DNA from: Ectothiorhodospiraceae bacterium
Lineage (GTDB): Bacteria; Pseudomonadota; Gammaproteobacteria; Nitrococcales; Aquisalimonadaceae
Reading direction: 5' to 3'
NCBI GenBank assembly: GCA_020831845.1
Contig: JAFIFV010000027.1
Coordinates: 1-39,368 of the forward strand
DNA length: 39,368 nucleotides
Shown: positions 25,738 through 33,063 of the stretch, in pieces
How positions within the stretch are numbered: the first letter of the stretch is position 1
Layout: the number at the start of each line of letters is the position of its first letter
Translations under genes and position numbers: made by a program
Notes under the pieces: generated by a model
Database searches by the model: none
The model's input: only the letters and a program-made list of their open reading frames with translations
What the model was told of the DNA's origin: nothing

Positions 25738-26535
25738 ATGAACCCCATGGTCAACATTGCGGTGCGCGCCGCGCGCAGCGCTGGAAACATCATTGCCCGC
25801 CACGTTGACCGCCTGGACCGCATCCGGGTGGAGTCCAAGGGGCTGAACGACTTCGTCAGCGATGTCGACCGCATGGCCGAGCAGGAAATCATCCAGGTCC
25901 TGCAGAAGGCCTACCCGGATCACGCCATCGTCGGCGAGGAAACGGGCCGGCACGGTGAAGCCGACTACCAGTGGATCATCGACCCGCTGGACGGCACCAC
26001 CAATTTTCTGCACGGCCTGCCGCATTTCGCCGTCTCCATCGCGCTGCAGCACAAGGGCCGACTGGAGGTGGGCGTGATCTACGACCCGATGCGGCAGGAG
26101 CTGTATTCCGCCGAGCGAGGCGGCGGCGCGAACCTGGACGGGCGAAAGCTGCGCATGCGCCAGCAGAAATCCTTCAGTGGTCGGCTCATTGGCACCGGTT
26201 TTCCCTTTCGCCAACCCCAGCACATGGATGCCTATATGGCCATGTTCCGCGGTGTGAGCAAACGCGCTTCCGATCTGCGTCGCGCCCGCGCGGGGGCGCC
26301 GGCTCTGGCCGATTTTGCCCCCGGCCGGCGGGCCGGTTACTGGGAAATCGGCCTGCAGCCGTGGGATCTGGCGGCGGGTGCGCTGCTGGTGCGCGAGGCT
26401 GGCGGTGTGGTGGGCGATTTCACGGGCAGGGAAGGCTTCATGCAGAGCGGCAACATCGTCGCCGGCAGCCCGAAGCTGTTCCACGATCTGATGCAGGAGG
26501 TGCAAGGCCACTGCACCCCGGACCTGCTCAAGTAG
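25738..26535 (+). CDS. suhB: Inositol-1-monophosphatase family protein SuhB
   Basis: Magnesium-dependent phosphatase; in E. coli SuhB also joins the Nus complex for rRNA antitermination. Metal motifs are intact: VGEETGRHG, WIIDPLDGTTNFLHGLPHFA (DPLDGTTN) and LQPWDLAAGALLVREAGG. The region normally reading RRAGSAALDLAYVAAGRVDGFWE reads RRARAGAPALADFAPGRRAGYW here: the same length but with many G/C substitutions at otherwise conserved sites. Either the protein has diverged at the substrate pocket or the bases are wrong. The ATG at 25738 matches the family start (MNPMVNIAVRAARSAGNIIA). 265 residues. Confidence 0.94.
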   Translation: MNPMVNIAVRAARSAGNIIARHVDRLDRIRVESKGLNDFVSDVDRMAEQEIIQVLQKAYPDHAIVGEETGRHGEADYQWIIDPLDGTTNFLHGLPHFAVSIALQHKGRLEVGVIYDPMRQELYSAERGGGANLDGRKLRMRQQKSFSGRLIGTGFPFRQPQHMDAYMAMFRGVSKRASDLRRARAGAPALADFAPGRRAGYWEIGLQPWDLAAGALLVREAGGVVGDFTGREGFMQSGNIVAGSPKLFHDLMQEVQGHCTPDLLK

Positions 26536-26548
26536 GTGCCCCTCCGTC

Positions 26549-26564
26549 AGGGAAGCTCTGATTG
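26549..26564. repeat. Solo end of the GGAA repeat between suhB and agt
   Basis: AGGGAAGCTCTGATTG, matching the family terminus, lies in the 34-bp gap between the convergent stops of suhB and agt. The flank is TCAG. No partner end is visible. Confidence 0.45.
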
Positions 26565-26569
26565 CTGCG

Positions 26570-27589
26570 CTATCCGGCCAGGGCCCGCGGCTCCGGCAGC
26601 GGTTCCAGGTGTCCCCGGAACTGGCGGGCGCTCTCCTCCCAGGTGTGCTTCCGGGCATGCTCGACACAGGCTCGAGGGTCCAGGCGAAGCGCTCCTTCCA
26701 CGGCGACGCGCAAATCCTGATCCAACACCCCGGTGACACCATCCACCACCACGTCCAACGGCCCGGTGACCGGGTACGCCGCCACCGGAACCCCACAGGC
26801 CATGGCCTCCAGCATCACCAGGCCGAAGGTGTCGGTACGACTGGGAAACACGAACACGTCCGCCGCTGCCAGTGTGCGGGCGAGTTCCCCGCCCTGGCGG
26901 AAGCCGGTGAATCGCACCTGCGGATACCGCTGCCTGAGCTGCTGCAGATCCGGTCCGTCGCCGACCACATAGCTGGTACCCGGCAGACCCAGATCCAGAA
27001 ACGCCTGGATATTCTTCTCCACCGCCACACGCCCCAGATACAGGCTGATGGGGCGGGGACCGGAAAGAAAGCCCTTGTCTCCCGGGCGAAACAGTGCCGT
27101 GTCGACGCCGCGGCTCCAGTGCACCACGTTGTCGAAACCACGTCTGCGGAGTTCGTCCTGCATGGCTGGCGTGGCCACCATGCAGCGGGTCGCCGGGCGG
27201 TGAAAACGCCGCAGCCAGGCATAGGTCCAGCCTTCCGGCACCGGAGCACGCAGCCGCAGATACCGGGGGAACTGGGTGTGGTAGGCAGTGGTGAAAGGCC
27301 GTCCCCGACGAAGACACCAGCGCCGGGCGCTCAGCCCCAGGGGCCCTTCCGTGGCAATGTGGACAGCGTCGGCCTGCAACGCATCCAGCAGCCGGTGGAC
27401 GGCGCTGCCCGCCATCACCGCCAGCCGGATCTCCGGATAACCGGGGCAGGGCATCGAGCGGAACAGGCCGGGGTGGATCACCTCCACCTGGTCCCCGCGC
27501 TCCCGCAGCTGATCGGTCACCCGGCTCAGCGTTGTCACTACACCGTTGACCTGCGGCTCCCAGGCGTCCGTCACCAACGCGATGTTCAT
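26570..27589 (-). CDS. agt: GT4 glycosyltransferase, probable diacylglycerol glucosyl/glucuronosyl transferase Agt
   Basis: GT-B fold transferase, 339 residues. The N-terminal domain begins MNIALVTDAWEPQVNGVVTT and has DAVHIATEGPLGLSARRWC and TAYHTQFPRYL. The C-terminal nucleotide-sugar domain has LYLGRVAVEKNIQAFLDL, VVGDGPDLQQL and the EX7E motif (FVFPSRTDTFGLVMLEAMA with CGVPV). It belongs with MgtA-like enzymes that add a sugar to diacylglycerol. The start overlaps the plcP stop by four bases (ATGA), so it is translationally coupled. In marine and soil bacteria this gene pair makes glycolipids that replace phospholipids when phosphate is scarce. The sugar donor cannot be read from the sequence. 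Confidence 0.88.
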   Translation of the reverse strand: MNIALVTDAWEPQVNGVVTTLSRVTDQLRERGDQVEVIHPGLFRSMPCPGYPEIRLAVMAGSAVHRLLDALQADAVHIATEGPLGLSARRWCLRRGRPFTTAYHTQFPRYLRLRAPVPEGWTYAWLRRFHRPATRCMVATPAMQDELRRRGFDNVVHWSRGVDTALFRPGDKGFLSGPRPISLYLGRVAVEKNIQAFLDLGLPGTSYVVGDGPDLQQLRQRYPQVRFTGFRQGGELARTLAAADVFVFPSRTDTFGLVMLEAMACGVPVAAYPVTGPLDVVVDGVTGVLDQDLRVAVEGALRLDPRACVEHARKHTWEESARQFRGHLEPLPEPRALAG

Positions 27590-28395
27590 GCCACCTCTGC
27601 CACGGCGGTCGCTTCGTCTTCCGCCATAACCGTGCAGCGGGCATCGGACCAATGCAGCAGTTCCAGCACCCCGTCGTGGCGTTCCACCAGCGAGGTGCAG
27701 CTCTCCACCCAGTCGCCGTCATTGCAGTAGAGCACGCCCTCCACCTGCTTGATCGCCGCATGGTGAATGTGGCCACAGACCACGCCATCCAGGCCCAGGC
27801 GCCTGGCTTCGAAGGCGGCTGCCCGTTCGAAACGGGTGATATAGGTCTGGGCATTTGCCACCCTGCGCTTGATATGGGCCGCCAGCGACCAATACGGCGC
27901 GCCGAGGGCCCGCCGCAACCGGTTGACCAGGATGTTGGCGCGCATCAGCGTGTCATAGGCTCCGGCCCCGAGCAGCGACACCAGACGACTGCACTGAACC
28001 ACCGTGTCGAACTGATCCCCATGGAGTAACAACAACCGCTTGCCGTCCGCAGTCGTATGGATGTACCGGTCAGTGACCCGGAGCTGGTCCAGGACGGTAC
28101 CGTCGTACTCCCGCAACGGGGCGTCGTGATTGCCGGGAAGATAGACCACCTGGGTACCGCCCAGCGCCTTGCGCATAATCTCCCGCAACACCTCGTTGTG
28201 GGCCTGTGGCCAGAAGATCCCGCGCTTGAGGGCGCGTATGTCGATGATATCGCCGACCAGGAACAGGTATTCGCATTCCGTGGAACGGAGGAAATCCAGC
28301 AGGTATTCCGCCTGCGCACCGCGGAAGCCGAGGTGCGTGTCGGAGATGAAAATGCTGCGATAACGCGTGGGACGGATGTAGCGAACTGTTTCCAT
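27586..28395 (-). CDS. plcP: PlcP-type metallophosphoesterase (phospholipase C of lipid remodelling)
   Basis: A 269-residue calcineurin-like enzyme; automated labels would say UDP-2,3-diacylglucosamine diphosphatase. All dimetal motifs are present: ISDTHLGFRGAQAEYLLDFL (D19, H21), LFLVGDIIDI (D49), VYLPGNHDAPLREYDG (N89, H90), LLLHGDQFDTVV and VVCGHIHHA, then YCNDGDWVESCTSLVE. From memory, RGIFWPQAHNEVLREI, APYWSLAAHIKRRV and the NDGDWVESCT segment closely match rhizobial PlcP, which removes phosphocholine or phosphoethanolamine head groups to release diacylglycerol. It is coupled to agt, with Pho-box-like repeats upstream. The ATG at 28395 has GAGGAA ten bases before it. Confidence 0.9.
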   Translation of the reverse strand: METVRYIRPTRYRSIFISDTHLGFRGAQAEYLLDFLRSTECEYLFLVGDIIDIRALKRGIFWPQAHNEVLREIMRKALGGTQVVYLPGNHDAPLREYDGTVLDQLRVTDRYIHTTADGKRLLLLHGDQFDTVVQCSRLVSLLGAGAYDTLMRANILVNRLRRALGAPYWSLAAHIKRRVANAQTYITRFERAAAFEARRLGLDGVVCGHIHHAAIKQVEGVLYCNDGDWVESCTSLVERHDGVLELLHWSDARCTVMAEDEATAVAEVA

Positions 28396-28426
28396 GACCC
28401 AGGTTCCTCTACGCTTCTGCGGTATG

Positions 28427-28441
28427 GGAAACGCTGAAGGA
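28427..28441. repeat. Possible solo repeat end in the plcP leader
   Basis: GGAAACGCTGAAGGA resembles the family terminus (GGAAACACTGAT / GGAAGCGCTGAA) and lies 30 bp upstream of the plcP start codon. It is short and single, so chance similarity is possible. Confidence 0.35.
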
Positions 28442-28579
28442 TGCTCACGGGCGTGCTCGACACCATGTCTGACCGAGCACTTGAGGCTCCCGATGTAGCT
28501 TGAGAAAACCGTCTGAGCCACAGGGGGAGGCGCCCAAATCGTTCAGCCCTTCCGTACGCGAGGAGTCTGAAGGCGTCAT

Positions 28580-28619
28580 GTGACAGTGGAATGTCGCCCC
28601 GTTGCCAGTTCCATGACAA
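28580..28619 (-). promoter_or_regulatory. Tandem Pho-box-like sites upstream of plcP-agt
   Basis: Read toward plcP: TTGTCAT-GGAA-CTGGCAA-CGGG-GCGACAT-TCCA-CTGTCAC. Four 7-bp half-sites are spaced exactly 11 bp apart, the geometry of PhoB binding (consensus CTGTCAT with 4-bp spacers). Matches to the consensus are 6, 5, 4 and 6 of 7. Ten bases after the last half-site is CAGACT, a weak -10, where a PhoB-dependent promoter would have it. The site is about 185 bp upstream of the plcP ATG and about 110 bp upstream of the divergent deacetylase gene, which it might also affect. Confidence 0.6.
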
Positions 28620-28730
28620 CGGCAGATGCCCTGCTCGCCGGAACCTGGCGGGCAGGGCCGGACTTGCGCGCAGGGGGCGGAAAGGCCACGCTGTTGCCGA
28701 TAGCAAACAGATCTTCCGGGAGACCAGGCT

Positions 28731-29795
28731 ATGCGTCGACTGTGCTGCGGAATGGGCTTGGCGGTAGTCCTGTTGCTGGCGGAAGCCGGCGCCGCCCATG
28801 CCGGTGGCTGGCACGCGGTGGCGTTCATGTACCACCGCTTCGGCGAGGACCGTTACCCATCCACCAGCGTGACGCTGGATCAGTTCGAGGCCCACCTTGA
28901 CCACCTGCAGGAGGCCGGGTACGAGGTCTGGCCACTGGAGAAAATCCTCCGGCACGTGCAGTCCGGTGATCCCGTGCCAGACCGCACGGTGGCGATTACG
29001 ATTGACGACGCCTACGCCTCCGTGTACGAGGAGGCCTATCCGCGGCTGAAGGAACGCGATCTGCCGTTCACCGTGTTCGTCGCCACCGACCCGGTGGACC
29101 AGGGACTTTCCGGATTCATGCGCTGGGAGCAGATGCGGGAGATGCAGGAGCACGGCGCCACATTCGCCAACCACTCCGCCACCCACGACTACCTGGTCCG
29201 GCGACGCGACGGCGAGTCGGAACAGGACTACCGCCGGCGCCTGGAGGCGGACATCAGCAAGGCTCAGCAGCGCCTGGAGGAGGAGTTGGACGCGGACCGC
29301 ATTCCCATGCTGTTTGCCTATCCGTACGGCGAGTACAACCGCATCGTGGCCGAGGTCGCGGAAGAGCTGGGCTATGCAGGCGTTGGCCAGCACTCCGGCG
29401 CCATCGGGCCCTACACCGACCTGCGGGCGGTTCCGCGGTTTCCGATGGCCGAGGCTTACGCCGAGATTTCCGAGTTCCGACAGAAAGCGGGCGCACGCGG
29501 CTTGCCGGTGGAGGAACTCACCCCCTGGGATCCGGTGATCGGCGAGGAAAACCCGCCGCGCATGCGTATCCGCCTGGGTGAGAGCGAGGCCCGGCTTGGC
29601 CAGTTGAGCTGTTTCGTCAGCCGTCAGGGACAAGTGGAGGTGGACTGGGAGGATCGTGAGGCCGGCGTGTTCTCCGTGAAGCCTCCGGCGTCGCTGGGTG
29701 TCGGGCGCACGAGGTACAACTGCACGGCCCCATCGCCGGAGTCAGGGCGCTTCTACTGGTTCAGCCAGCAGTGGATTCGACTTGGCGAAAGCTGA
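28731..29795 (+). CDS. Secreted polysaccharide deacetylase (NodB-like, PgaB/IcaB type)
   Basis: A 354-residue exported carbohydrate esterase 4 enzyme. The signal peptide ends AGAAHAG (about residue 24). The domain begins VAFMYHRFGEDRYPSTSVTL, characteristic of the PgaB/IcaB subgroup. Metal and catalytic motifs are AITIDDAYAS (Asp-Asp) and FANHSATHDYL (His-x3-His), with PMLFAYPYGEYNR. A C-terminal beta-rich region (about 270-354) has two cysteines that could pair. Likely acts on N-acetylglucosamine polymers at the envelope. It is divergent from plcP-agt and could share its regulatory region. The ATG at 28731 follows GGGAGA. Confidence 0.9.
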   Translation: MRRLCCGMGLAVVLLLAEAGAAHAGGWHAVAFMYHRFGEDRYPSTSVTLDQFEAHLDHLQEAGYEVWPLEKILRHVQSGDPVPDRTVAITIDDAYASVYEEAYPRLKERDLPFTVFVATDPVDQGLSGFMRWEQMREMQEHGATFANHSATHDYLVRRRDGESEQDYRRRLEADISKAQQRLEEELDADRIPMLFAYPYGEYNRIVAEVAEELGYAGVGQHSGAIGPYTDLRAVPRFPMAEAYAEISEFRQKAGARGLPVEELTPWDPVIGEENPPRMRIRLGESEARLGQLSCFVSRQGQVEVDWEDREAGVFSVKPPASLGVGRTRYNCTAPSPESGRFYWFSQQWIRLGES

Positions 29796-29797
29796 CT

Positions 29798-29817
29798 GTT
29801 TCCCCGCTCGGGGAAAC
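29798..29817. terminator. Bidirectional hairpin between deacetylase and M15 peptidase genes
   Basis: GTTTCCCC, loop GCTC, GGGGAAAC: a perfect 8-bp stem immediately after the deacetylase stop and 23 bp before the convergent stop. The A/T ends of the stem are short, so termination strength is uncertain. Confidence 0.55.
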
Positions 29818-29839
29818 AATCCGGCATTTCGGTGATGGA

Positions 29840-30823
29840 TCAGGGGTATTCCCAGCGCGCCTCGAAGCCGCGAACGTCCACATGCACGAAGGGTCCGCGA
29901 TGCGGGCGCGGGCCGTAGATGCCCAGCCCCCCGATGAAGTTCACCGGCCCACGGCGGCGCTGTACGCGCTCAACGATACTCGCCAGCAGCCGCGCGTCAT
30001 TCACGTCACTGCGGCCGTCGCCGTTCAGGTCGTCCATACGGCCATGCGGCGCCCTCTGGTCGATATAGATATCCGCCGCGCCGCCCCAGATATGGCGGCT
30101 GAATTCGCCCTGCCCTATGCTGGCGTTGTACCACGGGGTGCGAAACCCACTCATGATGGTCAGCGTGTCCGCCGGAATACCCTCGGCCCGGACCTCCTCC
30201 AGTATCGCCTCCAGCAACAGCAACAGGCGCTCGCGCAACACCACGTAGCGAGGATAGTTGCCGCCCTGCTTGGAGACGAACTGGCCCAGCGTGAAGTGCG
30301 GCGATACATGAACCGACCGGGTCGCCGGTGTCACCTCGATGAAACCCGGCGGCGGCTCGTAGACGGCCAGTCCACGGAGCGGTTTCTGGGGATAGTGGCC
30401 TACCCGGTAGCCATTGATTCTGCCCTGTCTGGTTGCATGCCGGGGCACCTTGACGAATACGTTGAGCGTCATGATCTCCTGCGTGTCCAGGCGCGTGACG
30501 CGCAGCACATGAAGCCCCGGCGTCTGGGGCGCGCTCCACTCCCAACGCGCCCTGCCGGTCACCCGCGTGAAGCCACCGGGATCGGACATCAGATAGTTGC
30601 CCTCCCTGCCTCGCACCACTTCCAGTTCCATGTGCTCGCCCGGCATCACGAACAGACCGAACACCCGGTATGGGTTGATGTCGTCGCGGAAGCGTACGGA
30701 GAAGCTAAGCCTGTCGTCGCCCACGGCGATCGCCTCAGCGGGAAACCATGCCGCTGGGAGCAGTATCAGCAGACACAACACGGCGACCGGACCTACCGGC
30801 TTGCGGCAAATGATGGGGAACAC
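29840..30823 (-). CDS. Secreted M15/DUF882-like peptidoglycan peptidase with calcium-loop insert
   Basis: A 327-residue exported protein; GTG start at 30823 with GAGG ten bases upstream and signal peptide about 1-32. The N-terminal half (about 35-150) is a beta-rich region of unknown type. The C-terminal half is a peptidase M15-like domain: FTLGQFVSKQGG, SGFRTPWYN, SRHIWGGAADIYID (His244, Asp251) and FVHVDVRG (His314, Asp316), the zinc-binding set of D-Ala carboxypeptidases. Between them is DLNGDGRSDVNDARLL (about 265-280), a dockerin/EF-hand-type calcium loop. Probably trims cell-wall peptides; it follows the LdtD gene by 125 bp. Confidence 0.85.
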   Translation of the reverse strand: MFPIICRKPVGPVAVLCLLILLPAAWFPAEAIAVGDDRLSFSVRFRDDINPYRVFGLFVMPGEHMELEVVRGREGNYLMSDPGGFTRVTGRARWEWSAPQTPGLHVLRVTRLDTQEIMTLNVFVKVPRHATRQGRINGYRVGHYPQKPLRGLAVYEPPPGFIEVTPATRSVHVSPHFTLGQFVSKQGGNYPRYVVLRERLLLLLEAILEEVRAEGIPADTLTIMSGFRTPWYNASIGQGEFSRHIWGGAADIYIDQRAPHGRMDDLNGDGRSDVNDARLLASIVERVQRRRGPVNFIGGLGIYGPRPHRGPFVHVDVRGFEARWEYP

Positions 30824-30876
30824 GATTCAGGGACCTCACAGCAACGGTTACGCCGCACCCGCAAGGACGGTGCCGG

Positions 30877-30900
30877 GGAGCAGCCCGGCCAGGCTGCTCC
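30877..30900. terminator. Hairpin downstream of the L,D-transpeptidase gene
   Basis: GGAGCAGCC, loop CGGCCA, GGCTGCTCC: a perfect 9-bp stem in the 124-bp gap between ldtD and the M15 peptidase. No T-tract; it may attenuate or stabilise rather than terminate. Confidence 0.45.
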
Positions 30901-30947
30901 ATTACAGACATCTTAGACCACGAACCAGTGCAGGAATGATCAGCGAA

Positions 30948-32651
30948 TCACAGATTGGCCACTGCGCGGGGCGGAGCCTGAAGAGCATCCGCCACACGGC
31001 TGTCGCGATTGTACAGATCGTTGCGCAGATGCACGACTCCCTCCTTGTCCACCCACGCAGTCAGGTACTGCAGGTACACCGGCATGGCCCTCGGCAGGGT
31101 AATCGTCTGCTCCCGACGCGAATCCAGAGCCGTTCGGATGGCCATCGGCGACCAGCGAGCACTGTCGGCCAACAGGTACTCTGTCAGGTCCATGGGCCGT
31201 TCGACCCGGATGCATCCCGAACTGAACGCACGGTCTGCCCGCTGGAACAGATCCCTGGATGGGGTATCGTGCAAGTACACGGCGTACTGGTTGGGAAACA
31301 TGAACTTGACGGTGCCCAGCGCGTTCAACGGCCCCGGGCGCTGGCGGAAACGATAGGGGAAGCGCGCGGCGGACAGCGCGTGCCAGTCCACGGTGCTGGC
31401 ATCGATCTCACGCTGGCTGGCGCCCCAGCCCTGGAACAGTTGGAAGCCCATGCGATCGAAATAATCAGGGTCGCGCCTTATCTGGGGCAATAGATCACGC
31501 ACCGCAATGGAGTTCGGGACCTCCCAGGAGGGATTCAGCACCAGATAGGTCATCCGCCCGGAGAAGACCGGCGTCTGTCGGTAGTCCCGCCCGACGATGA
31601 CGCGCTGGGACATCACGGTCTCGCCTTCCTCGACAACCGTCATCTCGAAGCCGGCGATGTTCACCATGATATAGCGCTCGCCCAGGTCCTGCGGCATCCA
31701 GCGCCAGCGCTCCAGGTTGACCAGAATCTGCCGTACCCGGCTCTCGGCGGAAATGTTCATTACCGCCAGCGTATTGCGGCCGACCAGCCCGTCCACCTCC
31801 AGCCCGTGCCGGGTCTGGAAGCGGCGCACTGCTGCATCCAGCTCGCGGTCGAAGCGTTCCGGCGCTTCAAACTCGGCCGCGTCCAGATCAGCGGTCTGGA
31901 TCAGCCGCTGCCGCAGCAGCGCCACCCGTTCCCCCTGGTCGCCCAGACGCATGGTAGGGCCAGCCGGCACGTCCACCAGGCCCCCATCGTCCACAATCCC
32001 GCGGTAGTGTGCCAGCGCGTCCCGTAGACGCGCATAACCCGCGTCCTGGGGCAGCAGTTCCCGCAATCCCTGGTAGACGGCACCTTCCTCGATCGCAGCA
32101 TTGAGTAGCGCGTGCAGGTCGCCGCCGCGCCGGTTGATACGCCATTGCGGGTCGACGTTCTCCGGATCGAGACGCCCCAGCAGACTGTGCGACCCCAGCG
32201 TGATCCAGGTACTGCTCAGCAACAGCTCGATGTCCACCAGGTGTCGAGGCTCGACGGCGTCCTGCTCCTGCAGATCACGGAGCCGCGCCAGGGCGTCCTG
32301 CACCCACTCCTTCTGATAGTCCTCGGGGTTCATGCCCTCGCGACGGGCGTGCTCGAGCGCCCGAAGCAACTGGTTCGCCATCGGGGCATCGCCATTCTCG
32401 TCCACCCAGGCAGGACGATACAGCCGCTCCTGGTAGAACCGCCGTACCGCCTGCGACCCCATAATGGTATCCGTCCCCGCCACAAGCGGCTGATCCGGCG
32501 GGATGGATTCCACTCTGTAGCGGAGCGCCTCCCGCAGCGGGTCGTCGCCCTCGGCAACGGCGGTGCCGGGAATCCACAACGGGGAGAGCAGAATGAAAAC
32601 AAGTAACAGGTTCTGGTGGCCGCGAGGCCGCAGGAAGCGGTTAATCCACAT
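30948..32651 (-). CDS. ldtD: YcbB/LdtD-type L,D-transpeptidase
   Basis: Periplasmic enzyme forming 3-3 crosslinks in peptidoglycan. The 567 residues comprise a basic start with signal/anchor (about 1-33), an N-terminal scaffold domain (about 60-220), a peptidoglycan-binding domain (about 235-300, VRRFQTRHGLEVDGLVGRNT) and the YkuD catalytic domain (about 325-505). Key residues are His461 in YLHDTP and Cys480 in FSSGCIRVERPMDL. Length and architecture match E. coli YcbB (615). The start overlaps the upstream lipoprotein gene by 11 bp, so it is in an operon with the ATP-grasp and GNAT-C39 genes. Confidence 0.94.
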   Translation of the reverse strand: MWINRFLRPRGHQNLLLVFILLSPLWIPGTAVAEGDDPLREALRYRVESIPPDQPLVAGTDTIMGSQAVRRFYQERLYRPAWVDENGDAPMANQLLRALEHARREGMNPEDYQKEWVQDALARLRDLQEQDAVEPRHLVDIELLLSSTWITLGSHSLLGRLDPENVDPQWRINRRGGDLHALLNAAIEEGAVYQGLRELLPQDAGYARLRDALAHYRGIVDDGGLVDVPAGPTMRLGDQGERVALLRQRLIQTADLDAAEFEAPERFDRELDAAVRRFQTRHGLEVDGLVGRNTLAVMNISAESRVRQILVNLERWRWMPQDLGERYIMVNIAGFEMTVVEEGETVMSQRVIVGRDYRQTPVFSGRMTYLVLNPSWEVPNSIAVRDLLPQIRRDPDYFDRMGFQLFQGWGASQREIDASTVDWHALSAARFPYRFRQRPGPLNALGTVKFMFPNQYAVYLHDTPSRDLFQRADRAFSSGCIRVERPMDLTEYLLADSARWSPMAIRTALDSRREQTITLPRAMPVYLQYLTAWVDKEGVVHLRNDLYNRDSRVADALQAPPRAVANL

Positions 32652-33063
32652 AACTCTCCATGGGACGCCAGTTTATGTCCCCACCCTCTTCGACGTTGTA
32701 TTCCAGCAGCAGATGGCCTCGCACATGTCCATCCTCGAAGGTTGCCAGCACCCACCGACCGGTCAGTACATGCGTTTCAGCGGCCACGAAATACATCGTG
32801 CCGCCCAGTACCCCCTGCTCGGTGATCAGCTCCCGACGCCGCACAAGGTCGGCCACCAGGTCATGCTCGGGATCTTCCAGCCCGAGACGCTGCAGCCGTC
32901 GTCGGTGATAGTCGCTCAGCCCCGGCGATGCCGTGCCGCCTTCCAGCAAAGTGACCGAGCCCTCCGGGTGCTGCGCGGCCTCGCCGGCCCACCGCTCCTG
33001 CGCCTGGCATCCTGGCAACAGCAACAGGTAACCAGCCGCAACCAGCGCCGGCAAGCCCTTCAT
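32641..33063 (-). CDS. Small lipoprotein in the ATP-grasp/LdtD operon
   Basis: A 140-residue protein with a lipoprotein signal: MKGLPALVAAGYLLLLPGC, lipobox LLPGC, Cys19. The mature domain has GTMYFVAAETHVLTGRWVLA and HVRGHLLLEYNVEEGGDINW, a likely small beta fold. I do not recognise the family. It overlaps the ATP-grasp stop by four bases (ATGA) and the ldtD start by 11 bp, so it is translated with both. That placement suggests a periplasmic partner or a substrate carrier. Confidence 0.82.
   Translation of the reverse strand: MKGLPALVAAGYLLLLPGCQAQERWAGEAAQHPEGSVTLLEGGTASPGLSDYHRRRLQRLGLEDPEHDLVADLVRRRELITEQGVLGGTMYFVAAETHVLTGRWVLATFEDGHVRGHLLLEYNVEEGGDINWRPMESYVD

Noticed and set aside
27945..29633. 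562-codon open frame on the minus strand
   Set aside because: Overlaps plcP and the deacetylase in other frames; composition is Arg/Ala/Leu-rich with no motifs, a shadow frame.
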